64,000 nt of DNA from Kocuria coralli (GCF_008831305.1 NZ_ML708611.1:248001-312000); one strand, 5' to 3'. Shown: positions 16,028-24,277, counted from the stretch's first letter. A program made the numbers and translations. Notes: generated by a model from the sequence alone, not told the origin.

Positions 16028-18364
16028 TCAGGAGACGGGCAGGTGGGAACCGGTGTCGAGGGACTCGACGGGCGAGTCCGGATCCAGGGTCCGCGGCTGC
16101 TCGGGTGCCGCGACATCGCGATAGAGACGCTCCCTGGAACCCAGAGCGCGGTTCATGGCCTCTGCCAGCGAGCGGACCCGGGCGGAGCGCTGGATCCGCT
16201 CGAGCAGGACGACCTCGCCTCCGTCGTCGGCCAGCGGGATCTGCCAGTTGGGGTATTCGTCGGAGGTACCGGGCTGGTTCTGCACGCGCTTCTCCCCCAC
16301 GGCGTCCACCAGCTGGACGCAGTGCAGCAGCGACGGCGCGAGCGCCAGGTAGCTGTAGAGGCCTTCGATCTTCTCCTGCTCCGTGAGCTCGGAGATCTCC
16401 TTGCCGTCGGGCAGCAGGCCTTCATGGGCCACCGCCGCGAGCCACGCGTCGATCTGCTCCCGGGCCTCCTCCCGTTCGACCTCCACCGGGCGCTCCAGCA
16501 CGCCCAGGCTCTCGCGGAGGTCCACCTGGACCCCCTCCAGGAAGCCCGCGGTGGGCGGAAGGTCGTGGGTTCCCACCGAGGCGAACGCCTCGCGCCGGTA
16601 GGTGCGCGGATCCTTGGGGCCATCGCCCTCCCGCTCGAACCACAGCACGGATGTGCCCAGCACGCCCCGCTCGAACAAGAACTCCCGAGCCGAGGGCTCC
16701 ACGGTCCCCAGGTCCTCCCCCACGACGACGACCCCGGCTCGCTGGGCCTCCAGCGCCAGGATGCCGACCATGGCCTCGTGGTCGTAGTAGACGTACGCGC
16801 CGTCGGAGGCCGCATTGCCCTCCGGGATCCACCACAGCCGGAAGAGCCCGATCACGTGGTCGACCCGGATGCCCCCGGCGTGCCGGAAGATGGTGCGCAG
16901 CATCTCGCGCCACGGCTTGTAGCCGCCCTCCGCCAGGCGCTGCGGGTGCCATGGCGGCTGGGACCAGTTCTGGCCCTGCTGGTTGTACATGTCGGCCGGG
17001 GCGCCGACGGAGACCCCGTGCGCCATGACCTCGTGCAGCGTCCAGGCGTCGGCCCCGTCCTTCGTCACGCCCACGGCCAGGTCGTGCATCACGCCGATCT
17101 CCATGCCCGCGCACCGGGCGGCCTGCTGGGCCGTGGCGAGCTGATCGTCGAGCAGCCACTGGATCCAGACGTAGAAGTTGATGCGGTCCTTGAGCCGCTC
17201 GCGCGCCTCGATCGCGTAGGGCGAGTCGGGGGTCGAAGCGCCGGAGTCCCAGAGGCCGTGGTCCGGGCCGAGTTCCTCGCGCAGCGCGCACCACAGGCCG
17301 AAGTCCTGCAGGTGCTGGCCGCCTTCGCGAACGAACCGCTGCAGCTGCTGCTGGCGCTGAGGCGAGCGGCGGACCGTGTAGAGCAGCTCCAGGCTCTTGA
17401 GTTTGGCCGCGTAGATGCCGTTCCGGTCGATCGCGTCGGCGTCCAGCACCTTCCGGCGCTGGATGGCCGCGAGGGTGGAGACCACCTCGAGGTCGCTGGG
17501 GCGAAGGTAGGCGTACTCCTGGACATCGGCGATGCGCAGGTAGAGCGGGTTGAAGAACCGCCGGGTGACCGGGAGGTACGGCGACGGCTCGATGGGCGGC
17601 ACAGGCTCGGAGGCGTGCAGCGGGTTGACCAGGACGTAGTCGGCGCCCTGCTCGCCGCCGATCGCGGTCAGGGCCGCGAGGTCGTTGATATCGCCCACCC
17701 CCCAGGAGCGATCGGAGGCCACCGAATACAGCTGGGCCGCCCAGCCCCACCGGCGTGCGCCGAGGAGCCGGTCGGTCGTGCTCAGCCGGGCGGGGGTCAC
17801 CGCCACCTCGATCCGGGCTTCGAAGGCCTCTCCCGGCGAACCTCCCTCAGCAGCCGGACCGGAGGCCGCGGCTCGAAGCGCGTACCACTCGGGTTCGAGA
17901 TCGCTCGGCAGCTCGAACAGCTGCCGCTCCACCTCGGCGCCGTCGATCCTCCGGGTCTCCGGCCGCCCCTGCGCCCGGACCAGCCGACGGGGACGGCCCT
18001 CGACCACCAGCTCGAGCGTCACCTCGGTACCCGGTGCCACGTGCACCGGGACCTGCGTGGCGACGTTCTCCGTGGTGACCACCACGGGAGGCAGGAAGCG
18101 GCGCCAGGGCTGCTCGTCCTTCGCGCGCAGCGACTCGTCGACCGCGTCCGGGTCCGTGACGTCGGCTCCCAGGGCCGTGAGCACCGCCGTGAGCGTGGGC
18201 TCGGGGACCTTGACCTCTTCGCCGTCGAAATTGTCGTAGGTGGTCCGCACGCCGTGGGCGGCGGCCAGCCGCTCCAGCGCGGACGGACCGCCGTCGTGAC
18301 CTTCACCCCGTCCCGTCTGCTGCACCGCGGAACTGGACGCTGATTCTGAGGCCGAAGACTGCAT
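16028..18364 (-). CDS. malQ: 4-alpha-glucanotransferase (amylomaltase)
   Basis: A 778-residue GH77 enzyme that transfers glucan chains between maltooligosaccharides in the cytoplasm. An N-terminal beta-rich region of about 170 residues, typical of actinobacterial MalQ, precedes the TIM barrel. Barrel motifs are visible: YVLVNPLHASEPVPPIEPSPY, GVTKDGADAWT, GIRVDHVIGLFRLWWIPEG with the catalytic Asp, VVVGEDLGTVEP with the acid/base Glu, and SVGTHDLPPTAGFLEG. The start at 18364 is preferred over ATG 18373 because TAGCAT lies 7 bases before it, giving a leaderless mRNA. It is divergent from the HAD gene. Confidence 0.95.
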   Translation of the reverse strand: MQSSASESASSSAVQQTGRGEGHDGGPSALERLAAAHGVRTTYDNFDGEEVKVPEPTLTAVLTALGADVTDPDAVDESLRAKDEQPWRRFLPPVVVTTENVATQVPVHVAPGTEVTLELVVEGRPRRLVRAQGRPETRRIDGAEVERQLFELPSDLEPEWYALRAAASGPAAEGGSPGEAFEARIEVAVTPARLSTTDRLLGARRWGWAAQLYSVASDRSWGVGDINDLAALTAIGGEQGADYVLVNPLHASEPVPPIEPSPYLPVTRRFFNPLYLRIADVQEYAYLRPSDLEVVSTLAAIQRRKVLDADAIDRNGIYAAKLKSLELLYTVRRSPQRQQQLQRFVREGGQHLQDFGLWCALREELGPDHGLWDSGASTPDSPYAIEARERLKDRINFYVWIQWLLDDQLATAQQAARCAGMEIGVMHDLAVGVTKDGADAWTLHEVMAHGVSVGAPADMYNQQGQNWSQPPWHPQRLAEGGYKPWREMLRTIFRHAGGIRVDHVIGLFRLWWIPEGNAASDGAYVYYDHEAMVGILALEAQRAGVVVVGEDLGTVEPSAREFLFERGVLGTSVLWFEREGDGPKDPRTYRREAFASVGTHDLPPTAGFLEGVQVDLRESLGVLERPVEVEREEAREQIDAWLAAVAHEGLLPDGKEISELTEQEKIEGLYSYLALAPSLLHCVQLVDAVGEKRVQNQPGTSDEYPNWQIPLADDGGEVVLLERIQRSARVRSLAEAMNRALGSRERLYRDVAAPEQPRTLDPDSPVESLDTGSHLPVS

Positions 18365-18371
18365 AAGCACC

Positions 18372-18377
18372 ATGCTA
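18372..18377 (-). promoter_or_regulatory. -10 box for leaderless malQ mRNA
   Basis: On the minus strand TAGCAT is followed by 7 bases and the ATG at 18364. No ribosome-binding site is present before either possible start codon. Confidence 0.5.
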
Positions 18378-18439
18378 GCAACGCCGGGGGCGTGCGACGC
18401 ACAAGCGGGGACCGCGGATCTTCAGGCATCCTGGGATAC

Positions 18440-19138
18440 ATGGCCGATCACCAGAGCACCCTCAGCACGCAAGCCCGCCCCCTGGATCCCGGATACCGCC
18501 CGTCGGCGGTCGTCTTCGACTGCGACGGCGTCCTGCTGGACACCGAGTCCGTCTGGACCGAGGTCCAGGAAGCGATGTTCACCCGGCACGGGCTGCCCTT
18601 CGACCAGGACGAGCAGCGGCGCATGATGGGCTGGTCCGCCCGCAGCGTCGCCCGGGAAGTCGCGACCCTCAGCGGCACGGACGCCGATGCGGCCTTCACC
18701 GAGATCCTGGCGACCGAGGCCGAGTTCCTGGAAGGGCACCTGCCGATGATCGACGGGGCGATGGAGCTGCTCCGCCGCGTCGCCGCCCGGGTGCCCGCCG
18801 CCGTCGCCTCCAACTCCACCCGGCAGATCCTGGACACCAAGATGAACGCCACGGGCATCGGAGAGCACGTGCGGACCTGGGTCTCCTCCGACGACACGCC
18901 CCCGGGCAAGCCGGAGCCGGATATCTACCTCGAGGCCGCCCGCAGGCTGGGGGTGGAGCCGGCTCGGTGCCTGGCGATCGAGGACTCGCCCGCCGGGGCG
19001 GCCGCCGCCATCGCTGCGGGCATGGTCACCGTGGGGGTCAGCGCGGACCCGGACGCCCACCCGGTGCCGTCGTCGGTGCTCGTGACGTCGTTGCTGGATC
19101 CGGCGCTGGAACAGCTCCTGGTCCGCTGGGGCTGGTGA
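18440..19138 (+). CDS. HAD-superfamily sugar-phosphatase / phosphoglucomutase-like hydrolase
   Basis: A 232-residue HAD protein. Motif I VVFDCDGVLLDTE (two catalytic Asp) lies at about residue 24, with a small alpha-helical cap at about 40-105. Motif II is AVASNSTR, motif III is the Lys in GKPEPDIYLEAARRLG, and motif IV is CLAIEDSPAGAAAAIAAG. This pattern is shared by beta-phosphoglucomutase and by sugar-phosphate or glycerol phosphatases, so the substrate is open. It is divergent from malQ with 75 bases between the starts and convergent with the CitE-like gene. Confidence 0.85.
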   Translation: MADHQSTLSTQARPLDPGYRPSAVVFDCDGVLLDTESVWTEVQEAMFTRHGLPFDQDEQRRMMGWSARSVAREVATLSGTDADAAFTEILATEAEFLEGHLPMIDGAMELLRRVAARVPAAVASNSTRQILDTKMNATGIGEHVRTWVSSDDTPPGKPEPDIYLEAARRLGVEPARCLAIEDSPAGAAAAIAAGMVTVGVSADPDAHPVPSSVLVTSLLDPALEQLLVRWGW

Positions 19139-19144
19139 CGCCGT

Positions 19145-19993
19145 TCAGCGGTTCCAGAGACCGTAGGTCTTGGCCAGGTCCGAGACCTTGCGAGCGCGTG
19201 CCAGGCGCGGCAGGTAGCTGCCGTCCATGGCTCCGCTCTCCCCCGTCTCGAACTGCTCGATGAGCTCACGGGCCCAGGTGATCTCCTGCTCGGAGGGCGC
19301 CAGGCCCACGTTGATGCCATCGGCCTGGTCGGGGTCCAGGGTCAGCTTGCCGGTCATCCCCATCGACTGCGTCACCCGGCAGGCCTCCTGGAGATCTTCT
19401 CCCTGCGCCCCCACGGACGGCCCGTCGATCGGCCCCGGCAGCAGGCCGACGCGGGAGGCGATCACCAGGGCGGACCGCGCGAAGGCGAGAGCCATGGGGT
19501 CGTCGGAGGCGCCCGTGTCGCGGCGGAAGTCACCCACCCCGAAGGCCAGGCGGAACACACCGGGAGCGCGGGCGATGTCGTTGGCGCGGACCACGCCCAC
19601 GGCCGATTCGATCAGGGCGATCACGGGGGTGCCGGCGGGCATCATCATGGCCGTGCGGGTGATGTGGTCGGGATGCTCGGTCTTGGCCAGCATCAGACCG
19701 CGGAGATTCTTGACACCGGCCAGGGCCTCGAGGTCGTGGTGCCAGTGCTCCGAGGAGATGTCGTTGATACGCACCCAGGCTCCGGCTCCGGCATTGAGCG
19801 CCTCGACCACCGCCTCACGGCCCTGCTGCTTCTGATCCTCCGGAAGACCGTCCTCGATGTCGAAGATCACCGAATCGGCCTCGGAGGCCAGCGCCGCGGG
19901 GAACACCGATGGGTCCGCAGCCCCCACGAGCAGGACGGAACGGGACAGTCGGGCGGGCAGCGCGGCGGCGCGCTGATTGCGGTACGGGCTCAC
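19145..19993 (-). CDS. CitE-like CoA-ester lyase / HpcH-HpaI aldolase family
   Basis: A 282-residue TIM-barrel protein of the citrate lyase beta-like family. Features are SVLLVGAADPSVF, an Arg/Asp/Glu metal and CoA-site pattern (SVIFDIEDGLPEDQK; VRINDISSEHW; VIALIESAVGVV) and GVGDFRRDTG. Stand-alone members cleave or hydrolyse malyl-CoA, citramalyl-CoA or related esters. The GTG start has aagga 6 bases before it on the minus strand. No citrate lyase alpha or gamma subunit is nearby, so it is not part of a classical citrate lyase. Confidence 0.8.
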   Translation of the reverse strand: MSPYRNQRAAALPARLSRSVLLVGAADPSVFPAALASEADSVIFDIEDGLPEDQKQQGREAVVEALNAGAGAWVRINDISSEHWHHDLEALAGVKNLRGLMLAKTEHPDHITRTAMMMPAGTPVIALIESAVGVVRANDIARAPGVFRLAFGVGDFRRDTGASDDPMALAFARSALVIASRVGLLPGPIDGPSVGAQGEDLQEACRVTQSMGMTGKLTLDPDQADGINVGLAPSEQEITWARELIEQFETGESGAMDGSYLPRLARARKVSDLAKTYGLWNR

Positions 19994-20018
19994 AGAGATC
20001 CTTCGACGGCGTGGCAGT

Positions 20019-20039
20019 AGGAAGCCTAGGAGGCTTCCT
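20019..20039 (-). terminator. Terminator-like hairpin after the hydroquinone reductase gene
   Basis: AGGAAGCC (20019-20026) pairs with GGCTTCCT (20032-20039) across a 5-base loop, 11 bases after the stop of the leftward gene at 20051. There is no long T tract. Confidence 0.55.
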
Positions 20040-20050
20040 CATCCTACGGG

Positions 20051-21163
20051 CTATGCCCGCAGCGGGGTATGCGCCGGATCGACCCGCTCGCCGTCGCGCA
20101 CCGGACCGGGCGCCGTCGCCTCGCCGAAGGGGGAGCCTCCCAGCGCCTCCCGCCCGTGCGGCTCCAGCCAGTTGTCCAGGTCCGGGCCGGCAGGCACGAT
20201 CCGGGTGGGATTGATGTCCGTGTGGACGACGTAGTAGTGCTGCTTGATCTGCTGGAAGTCCACGGTGTCCCCGAAACCGGGCGTGGTGAACAGGTCCCGC
20301 GCGTAGCCCCACAGGCTGGGAAGCTCCGTCAGCTTGTTCCGTGAGCACTTGAAGTGCCCCTGATAGACCGGGTCGAAACGGACGAGGGTGGTGAACAGCC
20401 GGACATCGGCCTCCGTGATGTGATCGCCCATCAGGTAGCGCCGGTCGGCGAGTCTCTCTTCGAGCCAGTCCATGGTCGCCCAGAGGCGCTCGTAGGCGAG
20501 GTCGTAAGCGGCCTGGGAGCCGGCGAAACCGCACCTGTACACGCCGTTGTTGACCTCCGTGTAGATCCGCCGCATGACCTGGCGCATCTCGTCCTCCAGC
20601 TCGGCGGGCCAGAGATCCGGTGCGCCCTCGCGGTGGAACCGGGCCCACTCCTTGGCGAAGTCCTCGGTGATCTGCGGGAAGTCGTTGGTGACCACCCGGC
20701 CGCTGCCGACCTCCACGATGGCCGGCACGGTGATGCCTCGCGGGTAGCCGGGGAAACGGGCGAAATAGGCCTGCTGCAGCCGTTCGATGCCGAGAACGGG
20801 GTCACGACCGTTCTCGTCGAGATGGAAGTTCCACGAGCGGACGTCGTGGAGCGGCCCGGGGAGCCCGAGGGAGATCGCGTCCTCCAGGCCGAGCAGACGG
20901 CGCACGATCAGCGTCCGGTTGGCCCACGGGCAGGCCCGGGCCGCTATGAGGCGATACCTTCCGGCCTCGACGGGCCAGGCCGCCGCGCCCGGCGAGAGCT
21001 CGGCCGCGGCGGGCTCGGCCACGATCCGGTCCTCGATGTAGGTGGTGTCCCGGTCAAAGGCCTCCCCCGTTCGCACGTAGGCGCCTTCGGTGCTGTGCTC
21101 GGCATCGCTCTTCACTCTTCGACCAGTGTCCTCTCCCGCGTCCACGGCACCCTCCGCCGTCAT
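20051..21163 (-). CDS. Glutathionyl-hydroquinone reductase homologue (ECM4/YqjG family)
   Basis: A 370-residue Xi-class glutathione transferase. The catalytic Cys is in ARACPWANRTLIVRRLLGLED (about residue 79). The C-terminal helical domain contains the family pattern YRCGFAGSQAAYD and DRRYLMGDHITEADVRLF. These enzymes reduce glutathionyl-hydroquinones; in actinobacteria the thiol is usually mycothiol rather than glutathione, so the natural substrate may be a mycothiol conjugate. The ATG at 21163 is chosen over the upstream in-frame start at 21262 because homology begins after it. Its promoter region carries a TTGAC-GATAT-GTCAA repeat. Confidence 0.88.
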   Translation of the reverse strand: MTAEGAVDAGEDTGRRVKSDAEHSTEGAYVRTGEAFDRDTTYIEDRIVAEPAAAELSPGAAAWPVEAGRYRLIAARACPWANRTLIVRRLLGLEDAISLGLPGPLHDVRSWNFHLDENGRDPVLGIERLQQAYFARFPGYPRGITVPAIVEVGSGRVVTNDFPQITEDFAKEWARFHREGAPDLWPAELEDEMRQVMRRIYTEVNNGVYRCGFAGSQAAYDLAYERLWATMDWLEERLADRRYLMGDHITEADVRLFTTLVRFDPVYQGHFKCSRNKLTELPSLWGYARDLFTTPGFGDTVDFQQIKQHYYVVHTDINPTRIVPAGPDLDNWLEPHGREALGGSPFGEATAPGPVRDGERVDPAHTPLRA

Positions 21164-21500
21164 GGTGATCGCATTCCTCAGGCTGTCCTCAGGACCATGC
21201 GCCGCTCGGTGATCACGGATGACCTCTGGCGAGCGCACAGATTTCTTTTGACGATATGTCAATCAAAGCCTTTCCGGCGGCTTTCGCGCATCACATTCCG
21301 GACACATTTGCCCTGGTGACAGCGTCGGAGCCGGTGCTCCCGACGAGCCCTCGCACTCGGGCGGGGCGGGGGCTCCGGAAGCTTCGCCACCATCGCGGCC
21401 GGCCGGCCCTTGTCGCGAATCCGCTGTCGGGACGAACGCTTGCGCAGTAGGCTTGGCATGCAGATGCGACGACGGAAAGCGCAACCGCAGGAGGTGCGTC
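21164..21500. other. Divergent intergenic region, no gene seen
   Basis: 337 bases between divergent genes. It has the TTGAC...GTCAA repeat at 21248-21262, a short direct repeat CCTCAGG near 21178-21195, and TAGGCT at 21448-21453, a possible -10 box giving a leader of about 40 bases for the gene at 21501. I see no RNA gene. Confidence 0.5.
21248..21262. promoter_or_regulatory. Inverted repeat TTGAC-GATAT-GTCAA
   Basis: A perfect 5-5-5 inverted repeat in an AT-rich spot about 85 bases upstream of the hydroquinone reductase start. Its minus-strand half reads TTGACA, a perfect -35 hexamer, but no good -10 box follows at 16-18 bases. It may be an operator for a thiol- or quinone-sensing regulator; the MarR gene at 22318 is a candidate. 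Confidence 0.4.
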
Positions 21501-22223
21501 ATGACTTCCGACAGCGCAGTGCCGCACGGACCGGAGGACACCCCGCTCCCCGAGTGGGGACGCCTGCGCCCGCCCGGATCCACGCCGCCCCCTCCCCCCG
21601 GTAATCCTGACTCCGCCGACAGCCGCCCGGATCCGCCGGAGGCAGTCGCCGCACGGCGTCGCGCCGCACGGGGACTGTCCTTCGCCTTGATCATGCTGGG
21701 GGTGCTGGTGGGCTTCGGCCTGGCCGCCCTGGGTCACCCGCTCATCGGCCTGACCGGCCTCGCACCCGCACTGGCGGGAGCGGCGGGTTTTCTCGCCGTG
21801 CACCTGGGCATCCCCAGGAGCCTGCGCCTGCCGGAGACGAGCCGCCATCGCCCCGGAAGATCGTGGTGGCTGCTGCCGGCGAGTCTCCTTGCACTCGGGC
21901 TGGCCGCACTGAGCGCGGTGTTCGTCACGGCCGGGGAGCCCGGCCCCGGAAACCCGTGGACGATCCTGTGGCTGGTCACGGCGGCCACACTCCTGACCGC
22001 TGCGGCTCTCGGATTCGGCCTGGTGGCAGCTTCCCGCCTGTCGGTCCCCGATGACGACGATGCACCCCTGCGCCGGGTCGACTGGTCCGAGGAGTACCCC
22101 CGGCGCTACGAGAGCCGCCCCCGCGGCCCCGCGGGACCTTACGACTCCTCCTGGCTCACGGGCAGACCGCATCCGCCGCGCTCTCGGCGCAAGGGCGGTC
22201 ACGGCGATCCCGAGGACGTGTGA
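21501..22223 (+). CDS. Integral membrane protein of unknown function
   Basis: A 240-residue protein: a Pro-rich N-terminal tail of about 55 residues, four membrane helices (about 58-80, 85-105, 122-143, 150-175) in two pairs, and a charged Pro/Arg-rich C-terminal tail. I do not recognise a family. The ATG at 21501 has aggagg 7 bases before it, which overrules the TTG at 21453. Its TGA is part of the palindrome TGATATATCA just before marR. Confidence 0.7.
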   Translation: MTSDSAVPHGPEDTPLPEWGRLRPPGSTPPPPPGNPDSADSRPDPPEAVAARRRAARGLSFALIMLGVLVGFGLAALGHPLIGLTGLAPALAGAAGFLAVHLGIPRSLRLPETSRHRPGRSWWLLPASLLALGLAALSAVFVTAGEPGPGNPWTILWLVTAATLLTAAALGFGLVAASRLSVPDDDDAPLRRVDWSEEYPRRYESRPRGPAGPYDSSWLTGRPHPPRSRRKGGHGDPEDV

Positions 22224-22230
22224 TATATCA
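22221..22230. promoter_or_regulatory. Palindrome TGATATATCA upstream of marR
   Basis: A perfect 10-base palindrome overlapping the stop codon of the membrane-protein gene, about 90 bases before the marR start. MarR regulators commonly bind such short AT-rich palindromes and control their own promoter, so it is a candidate site. Confidence 0.35.
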
Positions 22231-22317
22231 TTCTGATTCGACCCCGGGCCCACTGCGATTGCCCCCTCAGACGCCTGACGGCTCATCCCACGGGGTGAAT
22301 CGGCTACTGAAAGCGAC

Positions 22318-22827
22318 ATGCCCATGAGCGAACCCGAGTCCGAGGGCCGACGTCCGGCTGAGGGCGAGCCCCGCTGGCTCTCCGATGCGGAGCAGCAGAC
22401 CTGGCGCCATTTCCTCTTCGGCTCGCGAGCGCTGATCCGCGGCATCGACAGGCAGCTCACGCGTGACAGCAACCTGTCGGCGGCGGAGTACGAGGTCCTG
22501 GTTCCTCTCTCCGAGTCCGAGGCCGGGATGATGCGCTCCCGTGATCTCCTCAATTTCCTGGGCTGGGAACGGAGCCGCCTGTCCCATCTGCTGACCCGCA
22601 TGGACAGGCGCGGACTCATCTCGCGCCATCCGTGCCCGGGGGATGCACGCGGCCTGGACGTACGCGTCACGGAGGAGGGCCGGCAGGCCATCGAAGCGGC
22701 GGCCCCCGCCCACCTGGCCATGGTCCGCGCCGTCCTGATGGATGAGCTCACGGACCAGGAGGCCGCGGCGATCGACAGGATCCACGAGAAGATGACCAAA
22801 CGACTGCGCGAGCTGGGCCTGGACTAG
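22318..22827 (+). CDS. MarR family transcriptional regulator
   Basis: A 169-residue winged-helix protein. The dimerising first helices (about 25-50) are followed by helix-turn-helix SAAEYEVLVPLSESEAGMMRSRDLLNFLGWERSRLSHLLTR split by a short loop, then the wing (LISRHPCPGDARGLDVRVTEEGR). An alternative ATG lies two codons in. MarR proteins are usually repressors released by phenolic or oxidant ligands. The neighbouring hydroquinone reductase homologue would be a natural target, but this is inference. Confidence 0.88.
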   Translation: MPMSEPESEGRRPAEGEPRWLSDAEQQTWRHFLFGSRALIRGIDRQLTRDSNLSAAEYEVLVPLSESEAGMMRSRDLLNFLGWERSRLSHLLTRMDRRGLISRHPCPGDARGLDVRVTEEGRQAIEAAAPAHLAMVRAVLMDELTDQEAAAIDRIHEKMTKRLRELGLD

Positions 22828-22839
22828 CGACTCCTGTTC

Positions 22840-22855
22840 GAGGCCTTTTGGCCTC
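22840..22855 (+). terminator. Small hairpin after marR
   Basis: GAGGCC-TTTT-GGCCTC, a 6-base stem with a T4 loop, begins 13 bases after the marR stop. It may terminate marR weakly; there is no T tail. Confidence 0.4.
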
Positions 22856-22944
22856 TGCCGGTGCCGCGCGCCCCTCGACGGCCCGTCACGCGGCGCGGGG
22901 GTATCCACCGGCATCGGCGGGCGACCTCGCCAGGGCCGACTCGC

Positions 22945-23092
22945 GAAACTACGGGGAATAGGGACGGACCCTGTCACTTGGGGAAATGACAGGGCCCGTC
23001 AAACGTCCGTATCGGGGGAACAGGACGTCAACTACACGCGGGAACTATCCGGTGGCACATTGGGGGATCACCACCGGGCCGATACGCGTAGT
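22945..23092 (-). ncRNA. Candidate small RNA with three C-rich hairpin loops (6C-like)
   Basis: Read on the minus strand from a start near 23092, three hairpins follow. The first has 7-base arms (23071-23077 with 23049-23055) and loop TGATCCCCCAATGTG. The second has 6-base arms (23023-23028 with 23003-23008) and loop TGTTCCCCCGATAC. The third has 14-base arms (22987-23000 with 22963-22976, one G-U pair) and loop TTTCCCCAAG. Further C-rich spots (GTTCCCG near 23040, ATTCCCCG near 22956) lie outside the stems. Known actinobacterial 6C RNAs pair C-rich loops with G-rich ribosome-binding sites. The 3' end is a guess; the third hairpin may act as terminator. Confidence 0.6.
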
Positions 23093-23098
23093 GATTTC

Positions 23099-23127
23099 AA
23101 TATAGGGGACTGGGCGTCCCCACACAA
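23099..23127 (-). promoter_or_regulatory. Promoter of the candidate small RNA, with a palindromic spacer
   Basis: On the minus strand TTGTGT (23122-23127), exactly 17 bases, then TATATT (23099-23104). The whole 17-base spacer is the inverted repeat GGGGAC-GCCCA-GTCCCC, so a regulator may bind between the two boxes. Confidence 0.65.
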
Positions 23128-23197
23128 GTGGTCGATTTATCATGAGTCTTGACTTTTCGACCCCCTGTGGCGCATCTCTCACTAGGCAGAATATAGC

Positions 23198-23249
23198 AAA
23201 ACCCCAGGTGGCAGGGGGTCAGTGCCTCCCGAGAGTCACCTGGGGTTTT
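23198..23249. terminator. Two-way terminator between lysR and the small RNA
   Basis: AAAACCCCAGGTG (23198-23210) pairs with CACCTGGGGTTTT (23237-23249). The 13-base stem ends in A/T runs on both strands, as in bidirectional terminators. The 26-base loop holds a further weak G/C-rich stem. It lies 125 bases after the lysR stop. Confidence 0.75.
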
Positions 23250-23374
23250 CCCCTGAAAGTCCACAATTCGATACATCTTCATAAAGTGTGAAGTACCTTA
23301 CATCCCCGCTGCCGGACGGGCTGACCCCGCCGGAGCCGGGATCGGGGCGCGTCTTCCAGGCGCCGGCACGCAGG

Positions 23375-24277
23375 CTACGGCGCCTCCGGGGCCGATACCT
23401 CGGTCGCCTCCAGGGCCGTGACCAGCTCGACGAAGTTCGCGACCAGGTGCGAGTAATCGCCCCGGCGCCAGACGAGGGCGAGTTCCGTCTCGGGAGCTCC
23501 GGCGAGCTCGCAGAATCTCACCCCGGCCATCCGCACAACCCGTGCGCCCACCGGGACCACGGCCACTCCCGTTCCCGCCGCCACGAGGCAGAGCGCCGCG
23601 GAAAGCTCCCGGACGACCTGGGCCACGCGGCACTCGAAACCCGCACCGCGGCAGATCTGCTGGGTGAGCCGGTGGATCGCCGTCCCCGGCGGATAGCTCA
23701 CGAATCGTTCGTCCCGCAGGTCGCCGGCGGTCAGGGTCCCGTCCCGGCCCAACGGCCCCCGGGCCGGGACGGCGACCATCAGCGGCTCCCTCCCGATGAT
23801 CCGGAAGCCGACCTCGGGACCGGCGGGCGGTGACCGGACGACGGCCGCGTCCAGATCCCCGTCCACCAACGCCTTCTCCAGCTCGGGAGACAGCATCTCC
23901 CCGTGCAGTTCGAGCTTCAGGTCCGGATACGCCTCCCCGGAGGCCCGCACGATCCCGGGCATCACCGTGTACGCCGCCGAACCCACCATGCCGATCCGCA
24001 GCGTCCCCGTGACCCCGGAGCCCGCCTGATAGACCTCCGCCCGCACCTCGTCCACCTCATCGACGATGGCGCGGCCGCGATCCAGCAGCAGGTGCCCCGC
24101 GGCCGTCAGGTCCACCCGGCGAGTGGTCCGCTCGAACAGTTTTACGCCCATCTGCTGCTCCAGCTGCCGGATGTGCTGGGAGAGCTGCGGCTGGGTGATC
24201 TTCAGCTTCCTGGCCGCGCGGCCGAAATGGCGTTCCTCCGCCACGGCGAGGAAGTAGTTCAGCTGCCGCAGTTCCAT
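23375..24277 (-). CDS. LysR family transcriptional regulator
   Basis: A 300-residue LysR protein. The N-terminal winged helix (MELRQLNYFLAVAEERHFGRAARKL, then ITQPQLSQHIRQLEQQMG) is followed by a periplasmic-binding-type effector domain (about residues 90-290) with VGSAAYTVMPGIVRA. It starts 12 bases after the fadD stop on the same strand, so it is likely cotranscribed with fadD rather than divergent from its target, which is unusual for LysR. Target and ligand are unknown. Confidence 0.9.
   Translation of the reverse strand: MELRQLNYFLAVAEERHFGRAARKLKITQPQLSQHIRQLEQQMGVKLFERTTRRVDLTAAGHLLLDRGRAIVDEVDEVRAEVYQAGSGVTGTLRIGMVGSAAYTVMPGIVRASGEAYPDLKLELHGEMLSPELEKALVDGDLDAAVVRSPPAGPEVGFRIIGREPLMVAVPARGPLGRDGTLTAGDLRDERFVSYPPGTAIHRLTQQICRGAGFECRVAQVVRELSAALCLVAAGTGVAVVPVGARVVRMAGVRFCELAGAPETELALVWRRGDYSHLVANFVELVTALEATEVSAPEAP

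Larger units (their letters stand above)
22828..23374. other. 547-base non-coding region between marR and lysR
   Basis: No convincing protein gene. In order it holds a small hairpin after marR, three tandem hairpins with C-rich loops on the minus strand (22963-23077), a minus-strand promoter (23099-23127), and a two-way terminator (23198-23249). The base composition is noticeably more AT-rich from 23090 to 23290 than in the flanks. Each is listed separately. Confidence 0.7.

Noticed and set aside
23097-23282. A 61-codon minus-strand frame between lysR and the small RNA
   Set aside because: It runs through the terminator hairpin and the promoter boxes, with no ribosome-binding site; the non-coding reading explains the sequence better.
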